From positions 62,001 through 126,000 of the forward strand of contig QCCG01000002.1 of the NCBI GenBank assembly GCA_003281335.1: a stretch of 64,000 nucleotides of DNA. The letters are read 5' to 3'. The translations under genes and the position numbers were made by a program. The notes beneath the pieces were generated by a model. The model made no database searches. It was not told where the DNA came from and saw only the letters and a program-made list of their open reading frames with translations. The stretch is from Prochlorococcus sp. AG-347-K19 (GTDB taxonomy: Bacteria; Cyanobacteriota; Cyanobacteriia; PCC-6307; Cyanobiaceae). This document shows positions 38,472 through 49,100 of the stretch, in pieces (positions within the stretch are counted from its first letter, which is position 1; each line of letters opens with the position of its first letter).

Positions 38472-38822
38472 TTATTCAACAATAACTTTACCTACCATTC
38501 CAGCACCTCTGTGTGGCTCACAATAATAATCATAAGTTCCAGCGGTATCAAATGTTTCTTCCCAAGATTCTCCTGGAGCAAAAGCTAGGTCAGCATGACT
38601 TAATTCCTCATGCCCATCAAAAACAGCATTGTGAGGGGCAAGTTTATTATTGACGAATTTAACTGTATCACCAGCACTAATGGTTACTGTACTTGGTTCA
38701 AATGCAAGCATACCAGCGTCTGTTCCAAGTTTTACTTCAACAGTCTTAGCTGAAACTGATGAAATACCTAGACCTAGAGTTAAAACTATTGCAAATAACC
38801 CTGCAAAGATTGAACGTAACAT
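38472..38822 (-). CDS. petE: Plastocyanin
   Basis: Plastocyanin carries electrons from cytochrome b6f to photosystem I in the thylakoid lumen. The copper ligands are His64 (APHNAVF), Cys101, His104 and Met109 ([13 protein letters not shown]). An N-terminal signal peptide of about 25 residues ([19 protein letters not shown], then [10 protein letters not shown]) directs export. The mature part is about 91 residues, a little short of some plastocyanins but complete through the copper site. It is a single-gene unit between clpB and the SDR gene. Confidence 0.96.
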   Translation of the reverse strand: MLRSIFAGLFAIVLTLGLGISSVSAKTVEVKLGTDAGMLAFEPSTVTISAGDTVKFVNNKLAPHNAVFDGHEELSHADLAFAPGESWEETFDTAGTYDYYCEPHRGAGMVGKVIVE

Positions 38823-38881
38823 AATAAAAATTTTCTTATATAAATATATTACAAGGCTTTGGTAACCTAACTGCGAGAATT

Positions 38882-39865
38882 TTAATTGTTATTACAGCTT
38901 GGTAACTTTGATAACCTTAAAATATCATTCAGTGACTTGGCATAACTTTTAAGTTTGAAAGTCTCAGGATTAGTGATGGGGACATGATTAAAGTCATATT
39001 TTTTGATACTGAAGCTATCCCAAGGAGTAGTTTGGATGGGGAGAATTCTTAATAATATTTTTAGAATATTTTTTGTAAGCGGTATCGCAAAAAATCTCCT
39101 CATATTATGTTTTTTTAAAAGTGTAATTATGGCATCATCAATTGAAATGAATTTTTGACCTAGCACAAATTTTCTAAAGCCTTTGTATTGCTCTTCTTTA
39201 TGATTTTCAATTAGAAACCCGCAAATCTGGGCGATGTCATTTGCGTGTATAAAGTGAAATTTAGAATCGAGTTTTAAAAATCTTGCTAACCAAAGCCATT
39301 TCCCAATTTCTCTTAATCCACTAGTTAAATAACTCACAGGATATTTACTTTTTTTTCCAAGATTCCCTCCAAAAACCAAGGTAGGGAAAACAGCGAATGT
39401 TTTTTCTGAAAATGAGCTTTCTCTAAGTCTCTGGAAACATTCATATTTTGTTTGAATGTACTCTGTTCCATAAATCAATGATTCCCTCATTAATTCTGTT
39501 TGGGTATCAAGAATACTAGCTGTTGAAAAATAAATAATCTTTTCTAACTTTTCAATATCAAGCATTTCTAGTAATTCTTCAAAAGCTTTAATATTAACTT
39601 CATAAGCTCTTTTGGGATCTCCCCAAGCTGTAGCAGTATGTATTAGGTAATTAATTTGACTAATTTCCTTTTTATATCTATTTGATTCCCTGATATCGCA
39701 CACCATTAACTTGACTTTTTTATTCTCTTGAACAGAAATTGGTAACTTACTTTTGTCTCTTACCATGAGATAAAGCCTGAATTTTGTGTTTTTCAAAAAC
39801 CAATCAACTAAATATTGGCCAACACATCCATTAGCGCCTGTTATTAATAAGTTTTTATATCCCAA
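38882..39865 (-). CDS. NAD-dependent epimerase/dehydratase family protein (SDR)
   Basis: An extended SDR of 327 aa. [14 protein letters not shown] at the N-terminus is the NAD(P)-binding Rossmann loop. YSTAS with downstream YxxxK-type residues ([10 protein letters not shown]) gives the catalytic region, and [12 protein letters not shown] is the usual C-terminal contact. The substrate is not evident. It could be a nucleotide-sugar or a carotenoid or lipid ketone. It follows hemE by 8 bp on the same strand, and petE follows by 59 bp. Confidence 0.8.
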   Translation of the reverse strand: MGYKNLLITGANGCVGQYLVDWFLKNTKFRLYLMVRDKSKLPISVQENKKVKLMVCDIRESNRYKKEISQINYLIHTATAWGDPKRAYEVNIKAFEELLEMLDIEKLEKIIYFSTASILDTQTELMRESLIYGTEYIQTKYECFQRLRESSFSEKTFAVFPTLVFGGNLGKKSKYPVSYLTSGLREIGKWLWLARFLKLDSKFHFIHANDIAQICGFLIENHKEEQYKGFRKFVLGQKFISIDDAIITLLKKHNMRRFFAIPLTKNILKILLRILPIQTTPWDSFSIKKYDFNHVPITNPETFKLKSYAKSLNDILRLSKLPSCNNN

Positions 39866-39873
39866 GACCTTTA

Positions 39874-40914
39874 CTAGTAAGTGAGTTTTTTCCCATGTTC
39901 AAAAAATGTTTGAGCATTTTCTTCTGGAGTCCCTGGTAAAATCCCATGACCCAAGTTAAGAATATATTTTCTGTCTTTAATTTTATTGAAAGTATTATCT
40001 ATCCTTTCTTTGATTGATTCTTTGTTTCCGAACAAAATGCCAGGGTCAACATTACCTTGAATTCCTATCCCACTGGGGATTCTTTTACAAGCCTCTTCAA
40101 TATCTACTGTCCAATCTAATGAGATTATATCTACTCCAGTTTTTGCCATTCTTTCTATGACACCAGCACTTCCTGAAATGTAGAGAATTACTGGTGTTTC
40201 AGGGTATTTCGCTTTTACAATTTCAACAACTTTTTTTTGATACGGCCCAGCAAAGATATCGTAATCTTGTGGGCTTAGTTGGCCTGCCCATGAATCAAAA
40301 ATTTGTACTACTTGCGCTCCAGATTTTATTTGATATTTAAGATATTCACCAATAGATTTTGCAAAATGATCAAGAAGTTTATGAAGTAAATCTGGTTCAT
40401 TAAAAGCCATTGATTTTATTAAGGCATAATTTTTACTGCTTTTACCTTCAACTACATATGCAGCCAGAGTCCAAGGTGCGCCAACAAAACCTAAAACTGT
40501 TGCCTCATTATTTACATCTTTTTTTAGTGAAGAAAGAACTTGGCCAACAAAACTTAAACTCTCACTTGGATTTAATTCTTTTAAATTTTCTACCTGGTTA
40601 ATAGCTCTTATTGGGTCCTCAATAATTGGACCTTTACTTTCTATTATTTCAAAATTTATGCCCATCCCTGGCAGGGGCGTAAGAATATCTGAAAAAAGGA
40701 TCACACCGTCAGGTTTGAAAGCATGATAAGGCTGCATTGAAATCTCATATGATAGTTCTGGATTTTCAGACCTCTCTCTAAAGCTTGGGTAACGCTCTCT
40801 TAAATCTCTATAGATTTTCATATATCTTCCTGCTTGCCTCATCATCCATACTGGAGGCCTATTTACTTTTTTACCTAATGCGGCAGAAAGTAGTAGCGGT
40901 AATTCTTGACCCAT
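39874..40914 (-). CDS. hemE: Uroporphyrinogen decarboxylase
   Basis: HemE decarboxylates uroporphyrinogen III to coproporphyrinogen III on the way to haem and chlorophyll. MMRQAGRYM and the [13 protein letters not shown] block near the N-terminus, and [20 protein letters not shown] and [23 protein letters not shown] near the C-terminus are all characteristic, and the 346-aa length fits. It is the central gene of the minus-strand run glgB-hemE-SDR, with 116 bp upstream to glgB. Confidence 0.96.
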   Translation of the reverse strand: MGQELPLLLSAALGKKVNRPPVWMMRQAGRYMKIYRDLRERYPSFRERSENPELSYEISMQPYHAFKPDGVILFSDILTPLPGMGINFEIIESKGPIIEDPIRAINQVENLKELNPSESLSFVGQVLSSLKKDVNNEATVLGFVGAPWTLAAYVVEGKSSKNYALIKSMAFNEPDLLHKLLDHFAKSIGEYLKYQIKSGAQVVQIFDSWAGQLSPQDYDIFAGPYQKKVVEIVKAKYPETPVILYISGSAGVIERMAKTGVDIISLDWTVDIEEACKRIPSGIGIQGNVDPGILFGNKESIKERIDNTFNKIKDRKYILNLGHGILPGTPEENAQTFFEHGKKLTY

Positions 40915-40966
40915 TTTTCAATTCGATATTTTAAAAAAAATTAAAATCCAACTTAAAAATCTTACA

Positions 40967-41020
40967 ATGCAAAGCAGAGCAAAAGTGTTATGTGAACATT
41001 TATATGAAGCACTAAGTTAA
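40967..41020 (+). other. Possible 17-codon small ORF between hemE and glgB
   Basis: ATG CAA AGC AGA GCA AAA GTG to TAA encodes 17 residues (MQSRAKVLCEHLYEALS) with no nearby overlap. It has no clear Shine-Dalgarno sequence and is too short to assign. Such microORFs are easy to get by chance in AT-rich DNA. It is listed only because the composition is protein-like. Confidence 0.15.
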
Positions 41021-41030
41021 ATGAACCTTG

Positions 41031-43295
41031 TTATTTTTTTGATTGATGTTTGAAGATACTCACGCTTAATGGGGGCAAAGCAAGCTCAAGAGCATTTTGA
41101 TAATCATGAATATTGTAATTAATAGTTTCTTTACCTCCCATATTTCCCTTGTTACTGCCCCCGTATCTAGAGCCATCTGAATTAAATATTTCTTTATAGA
41201 ATCCTTCCATAGGAACACCTACTTTGTATGACCCATGAGTATTAGGTGTAAAGTTAGCAACAATAACAAGCCACTCATTAGTGTCGTTTTCTCTTCTCAT
41301 GAAACTTATAACCGAATTAGATTTGTCATTACAATCAATCCATTGGAATCCATAAGGATCAAAGTCATTTTTCCATAGTGCAGGTTCATTTTTATAAAGT
41401 ATGTTTAGGTCATCAATCAAGTTTCTGATACCTTTATGAGGCCCAAATTCTAGTAACTCCCATTGCAGATCATCCCAAACATTCCATTCTTGTCTTTGCC
41501 CAAACTCCATTCCCATAAATATCGTTTTTTTACCAGGGTGGGTCCACATATAAGTAAGTAAAGCTCGAGTATTTGCATATTTCTTCCAGTCATCGCCAGG
41601 CATTTTATGCAAAAGATGACTTTTCCCATGGACAACCTCATCATGACTAAGAGCAAGCATAAAGTTCTCTGTATAGTTATATGTTATTGAGAAAGTTACA
41701 CTATTTTGATGGAATTGCCTAAACCAAGGATCTATTTCAAAATAATCGAGCATATCGTGCATCCATCCCATATTCCATTTCAAGTTAAACCCTAACCCTC
41801 CCATGTCAGTTGGTTTGGTTACCATTGGCCAAGTTGTTGATTCTTCAGCGATAGAAAGTGCACCTGGGAAATGTTGGAAGAGTACATGATTAGCCTGTTG
41901 AAGAAATTTAACAGCTTCTATATTTTCATTCCCACCATTTTCATTGGGTATCCATTCTCCATCTGGACGTAGATAATCTCTGTAAAGCATTGAAGCTACA
42001 GCATCTACTCTTATGCCATCAATATGAAACTCTTCAAACCAATAAACGAGGTTGGCTACTAAGAAATTTCTTACTTCGTTTCTGCTGTAATTAAATATTA
42101 GGGTTCCCCATTCTTTGTGTTCACCTATGCGTGAATCTCCATGTTCATAAAGATGGCAACCATCAAAAAATGCTAAACCATGCTTATCTTTTGGAAAATG
42201 ACCAGGTACCCAATCAAGAATCACGCCTATGCCCTCTTCATGACATTTATTTACAAACTCTCTAAATTCATTTGGGGTGCCAAATCTACTAGTAGGGGCA
42301 TACCAGCCTGTAACTTGGTATCCCCATGAACCATCGAAAGGATGTTCAGATATTGGCATTAGTTCAATATGAGTGAATCCTCTCTCTTTTACGTAAGGGA
42401 TGAGTTTCTCGGTTAATTCTGGATAAGTTAATAATCTTGTTCCAGGTTTTAAATCGGCTGCAGGCACTGGGTCTCTTGGATCACCATTGTCCTCCAGAAA
42501 TTTATTATCTGATGATTCATGGAGCCAACTTCCTAAATGCATTTCATAAACTGAAATTGGCTTGTTAATTTGACTAGAAGAATCTCTATTTGAAATCCAA
42601 GAACTATCATTCCAATTAAAGTTTTTCAATTTTGCAACTATTGAACCATTTTGAGGTCTGATTTCATGAAGGAAACCATATGGATCAGCTTTCTCATAAA
42701 TATGACCTTGTTGTGTTCTTATTTCGTATTTATATGTGTCGCCCTCTTGCATTGTTGGCATGAATAGTTCCCAAATTCCCCCTAATCTTTTTTGCATTGG
42801 ATGATGTCTTCCATCCCAAGAATTTATATCTCCAATTATCGAGATTGATTTTGCATTTGGAGCCCAAATGCAAAACATGACTCCTTTTTGATTCTTTTCT
42901 TCAATGAGATGTGCTCCCATTTTTTCCCAAATATGATGATGATTACCTTCTGCAAAAAGATGTCTATCAACTTCTCCCATCCACTCTTCTCTATATGACC
43001 AAGGGTCATGTTGTGTATGTGTGATCCCTCCTCGTGAACTATTTATTTCATAATTATAATTTGGATTTTCAGGCAGGATAGCTTCGAAAAGCCACTTATG
43101 GTTTATACATTCCGCCTTATAGGTATTGTTTTTAAAATTGATTTTAACTTCGTCGGCTTCAGGCATCCAAACCCTTATAACCCATTGTTCTTCGTAAAAA
43201 TGAGGACCTAATATTTTTAATGGATTATCATTGCAACAATTTTCTAGGTTGATAGCTTCTGATTTAATCCAGTCTGCTTGAATTGTCTCGATCAT
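41031..43295 (-). CDS. glgB: 1,4-alpha-glucan branching enzyme
   Basis: GlgB introduces alpha-1,6 branches in glycogen. A duplicated CBM48-type region lies in the N-terminal third (about 30-115 and 130-225). The GH13 barrel contains [11 protein letters not shown] with nucleophile Asp431 and IAEEST with acid Glu484, and [10 protein letters not shown] holds the transition-state His-Asp. An all-beta C-terminal domain ends the 754-aa protein. The end of glgB is followed by hemE, and the CocE-type gene is 57 bp upstream. Confidence 0.96.
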   Translation of the reverse strand: MIETIQADWIKSEAINLENCCNDNPLKILGPHFYEEQWVIRVWMPEADEVKINFKNNTYKAECINHKWLFEAILPENPNYNYEINSSRGGITHTQHDPWSYREEWMGEVDRHLFAEGNHHHIWEKMGAHLIEEKNQKGVMFCIWAPNAKSISIIGDINSWDGRHHPMQKRLGGIWELFMPTMQEGDTYKYEIRTQQGHIYEKADPYGFLHEIRPQNGSIVAKLKNFNWNDSSWISNRDSSSQINKPISVYEMHLGSWLHESSDNKFLEDNGDPRDPVPAADLKPGTRLLTYPELTEKLIPYVKERGFTHIELMPISEHPFDGSWGYQVTGWYAPTSRFGTPNEFREFVNKCHEEGIGVILDWVPGHFPKDKHGLAFFDGCHLYEHGDSRIGEHKEWGTLIFNYSRNEVRNFLVANLVYWFEEFHIDGIRVDAVASMLYRDYLRPDGEWIPNENGGNENIEAVKFLQQANHVLFQHFPGALSIAEESTTWPMVTKPTDMGGLGFNLKWNMGWMHDMLDYFEIDPWFRQFHQNSVTFSITYNYTENFMLALSHDEVVHGKSHLLHKMPGDDWKKYANTRALLTYMWTHPGKKTIFMGMEFGQRQEWNVWDDLQWELLEFGPHKGIRNLIDDLNILYKNEPALWKNDFDPYGFQWIDCNDKSNSVISFMRRENDTNEWLVIVANFTPNTHGSYKVGVPMEGFYKEIFNSDGSRYGGSNKGNMGGKETINYNIHDYQNALELALPPLSVSIFKHQSKK

Positions 43296-43352
43296 GACTG
43301 GTAGATATTAAGGATTTATAATATCAAATGATTAACCAAAAAAATAATTATT

Positions 43353-44927
43353 TTAAAAAAAAGGGGTCATTTTCATAAATGTTTTATTAAGGCTAAAACT
43401 TAGAGTGGTAACTCTATGATTTGCTGAAGGGGCTCCAACATTTCCCTCCCCAAATCCAGGATTAACTCCAATAGCGGGATAAGCTGCAGCAGATATTGAT
43501 AAGCGAAGCTTGCTATCTTTAATCAAACAAATATTTGTTGGATGCATTGTTATTTGATAAATGCATTCTTCACGTATTTTGGAATTTTTAATCCTTAAGA
43601 ATCCTGTTGAAAATTGATTCACCTTTTCATTACCCTCTTCAACTAGAGATAAAGCAAGGCAGATATCGAAATTTGGCTGATCACTTTTTACTTGAATTTC
43701 TAATGTGGGAACTCCTCTTAAATATTGATCTTCTTCAAAAGAATTGGTTTGAAAAACACCTACATCCAGGCGTTTATCAATAATACTTCTATTAAACTTT
43801 CCTGGATTTGGACCTAAATGACCACCGTCAGATGGAGTAGGTCTCCATGGGTCATTTACAATTGTGAACCATCCTGAGCCTTTTGAATTTATGGTAAGAC
43901 TTCCATCTTCAACCTCTACATTTGCGGTGCCATCGCTTTTGAACCCAAAAATAAATTCAGGGTGAAATTTATTATCTAATTCTTCCCATTTATTTAATGA
44001 AATATTCCATATTTTTTTCTCGTCTTTAAAGTTTTTAGAATTAAATTTTTCATCTGATTTTAAATGCTTATCAAAAAATTTTAATAAAGATTCTTGTGAC
44101 CCCTCCCACCAATTTAAATGTGTGGCATTCCCAATAATTATCTCTGGGCTTCCTCCAGCTTCCTTAGATTTTTTATAAAGATCAAAGGCACCTTTTAAAT
44201 GTGGATCCCAAAGTCCTCCAATAATTAACATAGGTTGTTTAATCCATGTTGAAATTGGATTAAATTCTTCAAATGGTCGAGCATTATTTAAATTTTTAAG
44301 CCATTCCAAAACAAAGCTATTAGGGTCATATTTTTTTAAAGTATCAATTCCTTCCCTTAAATAACTTTTATTTTCTAAGGCTAATCTTATCTTTTCCCAC
44401 TCAAGCAATTTATTTGCTCTTTTCTTTTTTAGTGCTGCGATTTGAAGTCCCCATGCAATATTGTTATGCCACCAATATGCTCCTCCATCTGAGCACCAAT
44501 GATCCTTAATATTTAACCCAGTCATTGCTGGAGATAAACAATCGGGCGGCCTTGAATTTAATTCACCAGTTAGTTGAGTAAATCCCTGATATGAAAAACC
44601 ATATAAGCCAAGTTTCCCATTACATTCCTTAAGAGACCTTACCCATTCATGTGTTTCTGAAGTATCGGCAGCTTCTTGAGAAAAACCATTAAAAACTCCT
44701 TCAGAAGAACCCATACCTCTTACATCTTGAATTATCACCATATACCCTTTGGAAGCCCACCATTCTGGATGAGAATAGGTAATAGTTGAAGCTATTTCCC
44801 TGCCATATGGTTGTCTCATCAATAATACAGGCCATGGCCCATTACTATTAGGTAACCAAATCCTAGATATAAGTCTTACACCATCTCTAAGAACTAGAGA
44901 CTTGTCAAACCATCTTGAACTTGACAT
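43353..44927 (-). CDS. CocE/NonD family hydrolase
   Basis: A 524-aa alpha/beta hydrolase of the X-Pro dipeptidyl-peptidase (S15) and cocaine-esterase group. The nucleophile elbow GFSYQG includes Ser112 (LYGFSYQGF), with the oxyanion-region WASKGYMVIIQDVRGMGSSEG just before. A C-terminal jelly-roll (about 310-524, starting near NISLNKWEEL) with LGPNPGKFNRS and ISAAAYPAIGVNPG is typical. The substrate is unknown. It lies 57 bp upstream of glgB on the same strand and 7 bp after a small secreted-protein gene. Confidence 0.85.
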   Translation of the reverse strand: MSSSRWFDKSLVLRDGVRLISRIWLPNSNGPWPVLLMRQPYGREIASTITYSHPEWWASKGYMVIIQDVRGMGSSEGVFNGFSQEAADTSETHEWVRSLKECNGKLGLYGFSYQGFTQLTGELNSRPPDCLSPAMTGLNIKDHWCSDGGAYWWHNNIAWGLQIAALKKKRANKLLEWEKIRLALENKSYLREGIDTLKKYDPNSFVLEWLKNLNNARPFEEFNPISTWIKQPMLIIGGLWDPHLKGAFDLYKKSKEAGGSPEIIIGNATHLNWWEGSQESLLKFFDKHLKSDEKFNSKNFKDEKKIWNISLNKWEELDNKFHPEFIFGFKSDGTANVEVEDGSLTINSKGSGWFTIVNDPWRPTPSDGGHLGPNPGKFNRSIIDKRLDVGVFQTNSFEEDQYLRGVPTLEIQVKSDQPNFDICLALSLVEEGNEKVNQFSTGFLRIKNSKIREECIYQITMHPTNICLIKDSKLRLSISAAAYPAIGVNPGFGEGNVGAPSANHRVTTLSFSLNKTFMKMTPFF

Positions 44928-44934
44928 TTAGGCT

Positions 44935-45207
44935 TTAGATAATTTCTGGGCAGTGCAACCCAATGACGTAAATAGAAAAGATCTCTGCATTAACGGGAGT
45001 TAACTTTTTTTTGTTTGATACATACTCTATAACTTTATCTGAACTAGCTGAAATGCCTTTTGAATTAAACTCCCTAAACTTATTACATAAATTCATAGCT
45101 TCGTTAGGATTTTTTTTTACACTTTCTAATAAGTTAGATTGACTAAAAACAGGGTATAAAGAGTTGGAAAATAAAAATAAAAAAAATAAAAAAGGTTTCA
45201 TTATCAC
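44935..45207 (-). CDS. Small protein with signal peptide, unknown
   Basis: The 90-aa product begins MIMKPFLFFLFLFSNSLYPVFSQS, a clear signal peptide with likely cleavage after the serine/glutamine region (about 20-23). The mature part (SNLLESVKKNPNEAMNLCNKFREFNSKGI and further) has two cysteines (LCNKF and GLHCPEII) that could form a disulphide outside the cytosol. I recognised no family. It sits between the CocE hydrolase (7-bp gap) and the DUF4332-like gene (35-bp gap) on the same strand. Confidence 0.75.
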   Translation of the reverse strand: MIMKPFLFFLFLFSNSLYPVFSQSNLLESVKKNPNEAMNLCNKFREFNSKGISASSDKVIEYVSNKKKLTPVNAEIFSIYVIGLHCPEII

Positions 45208-45242
45208 TAACTATTTTCCAAATTCTACATTAAAAAATTTTT

Positions 45243-45662
45243 TTATCCAAGATTTTCAATAGATTTGTCGATTTGACTAGCTTTTTTAATCCATTCTTTT
45301 AAGAGAGCAAAAGTTGTATCTGTCTCAGTTTTTACTCTAAGAATTCTTTCTAATCTACAAATTTTGCGTTCTAATTCGTAAGGGGTTGTTAGTGATAATG
45401 ATTTAAGAGAAGATATACCGCAATGTAAAAGTAGATAAGCTTGCGGTGGAGAAATACCAATTTCTTTTTTAAAAATAGCTATTGCTCTAATTTTTTTTAG
45501 ATTATTCAATGTACAAAGTGAAGATTTTCTTTGAATTTCATTTATATCTAAGTCCGAAAGATTACTTAATTTTTCAAAGTCAGTTAGATTATTTTGAATA
45601 AAAAAAGATTTCTCGTGTCTAAAATTAGTTGGCAAAAAATCTAAAAAGGTTTTACTTTCCAT
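45243..45662 (-). CDS. DUF4332-like helical protein
   Basis: A 139-aa soluble protein with two short helix-hairpin-helix like segments: NLTDFEKLSNLSDLDINEIQRKSSL (about 24-48) and SPPQAYLLLHCGISSLKSLSLTTPYELERKI (about 72-102). That is the pattern of DUF4332, a domain related to helix-hairpin-helix DNA-binding units. The family assignment is from memory and not certain. It is the second gene of the minus-strand run after DUF2518. Confidence 0.65.
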   Translation of the reverse strand: MESKTFLDFLPTNFRHEKSFFIQNNLTDFEKLSNLSDLDINEIQRKSSLCTLNNLKKIRAIAIFKKEIGISPPQAYLLLHCGISSLKSLSLTTPYELERKICRLERILRVKTETDTTFALLKEWIKKASQIDKSIENLG

Positions 45663-45673
45663 TTTTTGAAAGA

Positions 45674-46117
45674 CTAATTCATTTTGACATTTTTCTGAAC
45701 TTCTCCTATAACAACTGGTTTACTTACATCATCTGAAATTTTTTCAAGTTTTCTTATCTTTATTTTTACATTCGCACCAGATCTACTACCTTTCCTTAAG
45801 TTTTCAGATAATTGTTCTAAAGTTGGTTCGATAGATTCTTCTGGAAAGTCATCATCTGCTTTCGCAATAATCAAATCGAACCCATTGTCATAAACAATTG
45901 GAACATATTTTGAGCCTTCTATTACAACCTTTTCGGAGTAACTTTGTATAAATGCCCAACTACTCAAAGAAAGCAATAATGAAAAGATAGTTGCTCCAAT
46001 TATCCGAAATTTAAAACCAAAATTAAATATAAATGCTGCTATGGTAGAAATGAAAAGAAATATTCCAAAGAATCCAAAAATTTTGGGTGTGTTCTCTAAT
46101 AGTTCAAAAAAAGACAT
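45674..46117 (-). CDS. DUF2518 / Ycf51-like membrane protein
   Basis: The 147-aa protein starts MSFFELLENTPKIFGFFGIFLFISTIAAF and has two hydrophobic segments (about 13-32 and 37-55), followed by a soluble region with ESIEPTLEQLSENLRKGSRSGANVKIKIRKLEKI. It fits the Ycf51/DUF2518 family found in cyanobacteria and some plastids, which has no established function. It is divergent from the giant TamB-like gene, with a 52-bp gap. Confidence 0.75.
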   Translation of the reverse strand: MSFFELLENTPKIFGFFGIFLFISTIAAFIFNFGFKFRIIGATIFSLLLSLSSWAFIQSYSEKVVIEGSKYVPIVYDNGFDLIIAKADDDFPEESIEPTLEQLSENLRKGSRSGANVKIKIRKLEKISDDVSKPVVIGEVQKNVKMN

Positions 46118-46169
46118 TTAGTGGCTTTGACCTGATTAATTCCTTATATTTTGTAAGCCTACTCTATTT

Positions 46170-49100
46170 TTGGGCTCTAACTTGAAAAAAATTAGATCTC
46201 TAAATTTTAATACTAAGTTACTTTTAGTAGGGATGCTTTTACCTTCAGGTTTTTTAGGCTCTTTTTTATTAAATAATTTTCTAAAAGAAGCTTATAGTAC
46301 TAGGAAATTAGAAATAGAAAAAAGCATTGAGAATATTTTAGATAAAAATGTTGATTTAGGTGATTATGTCGGGATTAGATTTCTAGGTATTTCTTTAGGT
46401 AATTCAAAAATTAATGATAAAAAAAATATAGATTCTGAAATTAAAGCTAAAAATGTATATATAGGCATTATGCCTTTTAGATCTTTTTTAAAACAAAAAT
46501 GGATTGTAAAAATAAGTCCTAAGGAAGCTTCCATAAATATAGATAGAGATTTTTTTAAAAGGGACGAATCTTATAAAAATGCACGCAGTACAAAAAAATC
46601 GCAATCAAATTATGAATTGAACTTTAATTTAAATAAATATTCAGATCTGAAGTTTAATAAATCACTATTAAAAACAAAAGTAAAGGGAAATGTTATTTAC
46701 AAATCAAGAAATAGACAAATCATTGCAAATTTAAAATCAAATTTTGATGAAAAGGGTTTTTTAAAATTTAAATTTAATACAAAGTTAAATCAAGACTTTT
46801 TAAAACTGGATTTATTTTCTAATGGTGTAGATCTTGAAAATTCTGAATATATTATTGGGAATAGAAAAATTAGCTTTAAAAAGGGTACCTTTAAATCTAA
46901 CTTTAAATTTAATAAATCATCAAAGCGTACATTTTGTGAAGGAAGATTTTCTTTTGCTAATTTAAAAATAAAACCAGAAGATTTTGCAGAGAATATAAAT
47001 TCAGATTCAACTAGGTTTTCTTGTAAAAATAATAATTTAATGGTTAATTCAGAAAAATTAAATTATGGAACTTTGACTTCGAATTTTAATCTCAATGTCC
47101 CATTTAATAAAAGCTCTAATAATATTGATCTAATCGGAAGTATTGGATATATTAATAGCCTGAATCCCGATATCAAATTATCGGGTAATATGCCTTATTG
47201 GTTTGATAGAAGAGGTATTAATTTTGGAGATATAGATACTAGTTTCAAAATAAATAGAACTCAATTATCTAATTTAAATATTTTCCGTAAAAATGAAATA
47301 AGGGGTTTCATTACTGCTAAAGGATTATTAAGAGGAAAAATTACTGATCCTGATATTTTTATAAACTTTAATGTTGATTACCCCCACTTTAAAGGTATTC
47401 GAATTAGAGAAACATGGGAGGGAGATATTAAAAATGAAAATAATGAATTTCTGCTAAATATGAAAAATAGATATTCTCCAATCCCTTCATTTCTTTCAAT
47501 TAAGTTTGATTCTGATTTTAAATTAGATAATGCAAATTTTATAAGAGTTTTTAACTCAAATAAAGGTACTGTAAGTATTTTCAAAGAGGAAGATAGTTAT
47601 AGCTGGCGAGCGGATAATTTTCCTCTTGATGAACTTGAATTATCTTTAAACAAAAATCAATTCGATAGAGTTGATGGAATTATTAATGGGGAGGGATCAA
47701 TTTCTTCGGACCAGTCGTCTCTTGATGGGCGAATTGCTTGGAGTTTAGGTAAATATAGAAATATTAATCTAGCCAATTCATTGTTTAATTTCAGTGTTAA
47801 AAATAATTATGCTTATATAAATTCTTCATTGTATCCAATTGATGGAGGAGTAATTGAAGTCGAATATGATTCAAATAAAAATAATTTTATTAATTCAGAA
47901 TTCAAGAATGTAAGTACTAGTTGGACTATACTTACAGCAGTTGATATTTTTAACTTTGATAATAAAAAAGTTATTCCCACAAGTAAATCCAATATTTTGG
48001 ATGATTTGGAAATAAACAATCAAAATAAATCATTTAAAGAGAGGATCGATTTTATAAATAACTTTATTGAAAATAGCAATGTGCTAGAGGAAAAATTTAA
48101 TTTGCAAAAATATTTAAATAAATTTAGAAGTAGATACAATGGAAAAATTACTATTCAGGGTGATAAACCAGTCAATTATAAATTGAATGCAAAATTAAAT
48201 GGCTATCTTGATATCCCTAAAGATGACTACAAGAATAACAAAGAGGAATTTTCTATTGATTTGGAAGGCGGATTATTAACGGGGAAAGGTTCTTTAAAAA
48301 TTAATAAATTACCATTAAGTACTGCAAATATCTTTTTGAATAAACCAAGAGATTTTCTTGGAGGGTTAGATATGAATTTATTCTATGATCTTGATACAAA
48401 ATCTTTCTCTAGTCAAATTTCTTCCAATAATTCATCAATTAAAAATAACCCAATAATATTTGATAGAGGAATTGTTGAATTTGATAATTCTATTTTTAAT
48501 ATTGATTTTTCCATCCTAATAAATGATTCTGAAATTCCAATTAATTTTGAAGGCTCAATACCTATAAATAAATCAGATAACTTAGATCTAAGATTGATTG
48601 GGAATGGAAAATTTATTGAGTTAATAGATATTTTTGCTGATGAATACTTTACCTTTAAAGAAGGTGATGTGAATCTTAGGATCATTCTAAAAGGTACCTT
48701 AAATAAACCTCTATTAAATGGATTTATCGTAATTAACGATTCTGAAATTGATTTTTTCAACAATAAAATAAAAGATATTAATAGCATAATGATTTTTGAT
48801 TTTGATTCTTTAGAGATCAATAATCTAAAAGCAAAGGCTGAAAATTCTGGGGAAATTTTTATTAAAGGGTCTTTGCCTTTTTATAGTAAGAATAATTCCG
48901 ATAAGGCAAAAATTAATTTGAAAACAAAAAGATTTACTTTAGAAAAAGATAATTTTAATTTTTTAATAGATTCAGATATCGATTTAAGTGGATCATTTGA
49001 AAGTCCTGTTTTGGGGGGTTCTCTATCTTTTAATAATGGATTTATTAATTTTAATAGCACCAATCAAAATAACAAAAAAGAAAATAATCTCATAAGAAAA

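Noticed and set aside
38650-38865. Plus-strand open frame across petE
   Set aside because: It lies opposite a clearly recognised plastocyanin gene and has no independent support.
47378-49063. Antisense open frames within the TamB-like gene
   Set aside because: Asn/Lys/Ser-rich coding DNA has few stops on the other strand; the frames have no signal or domain.
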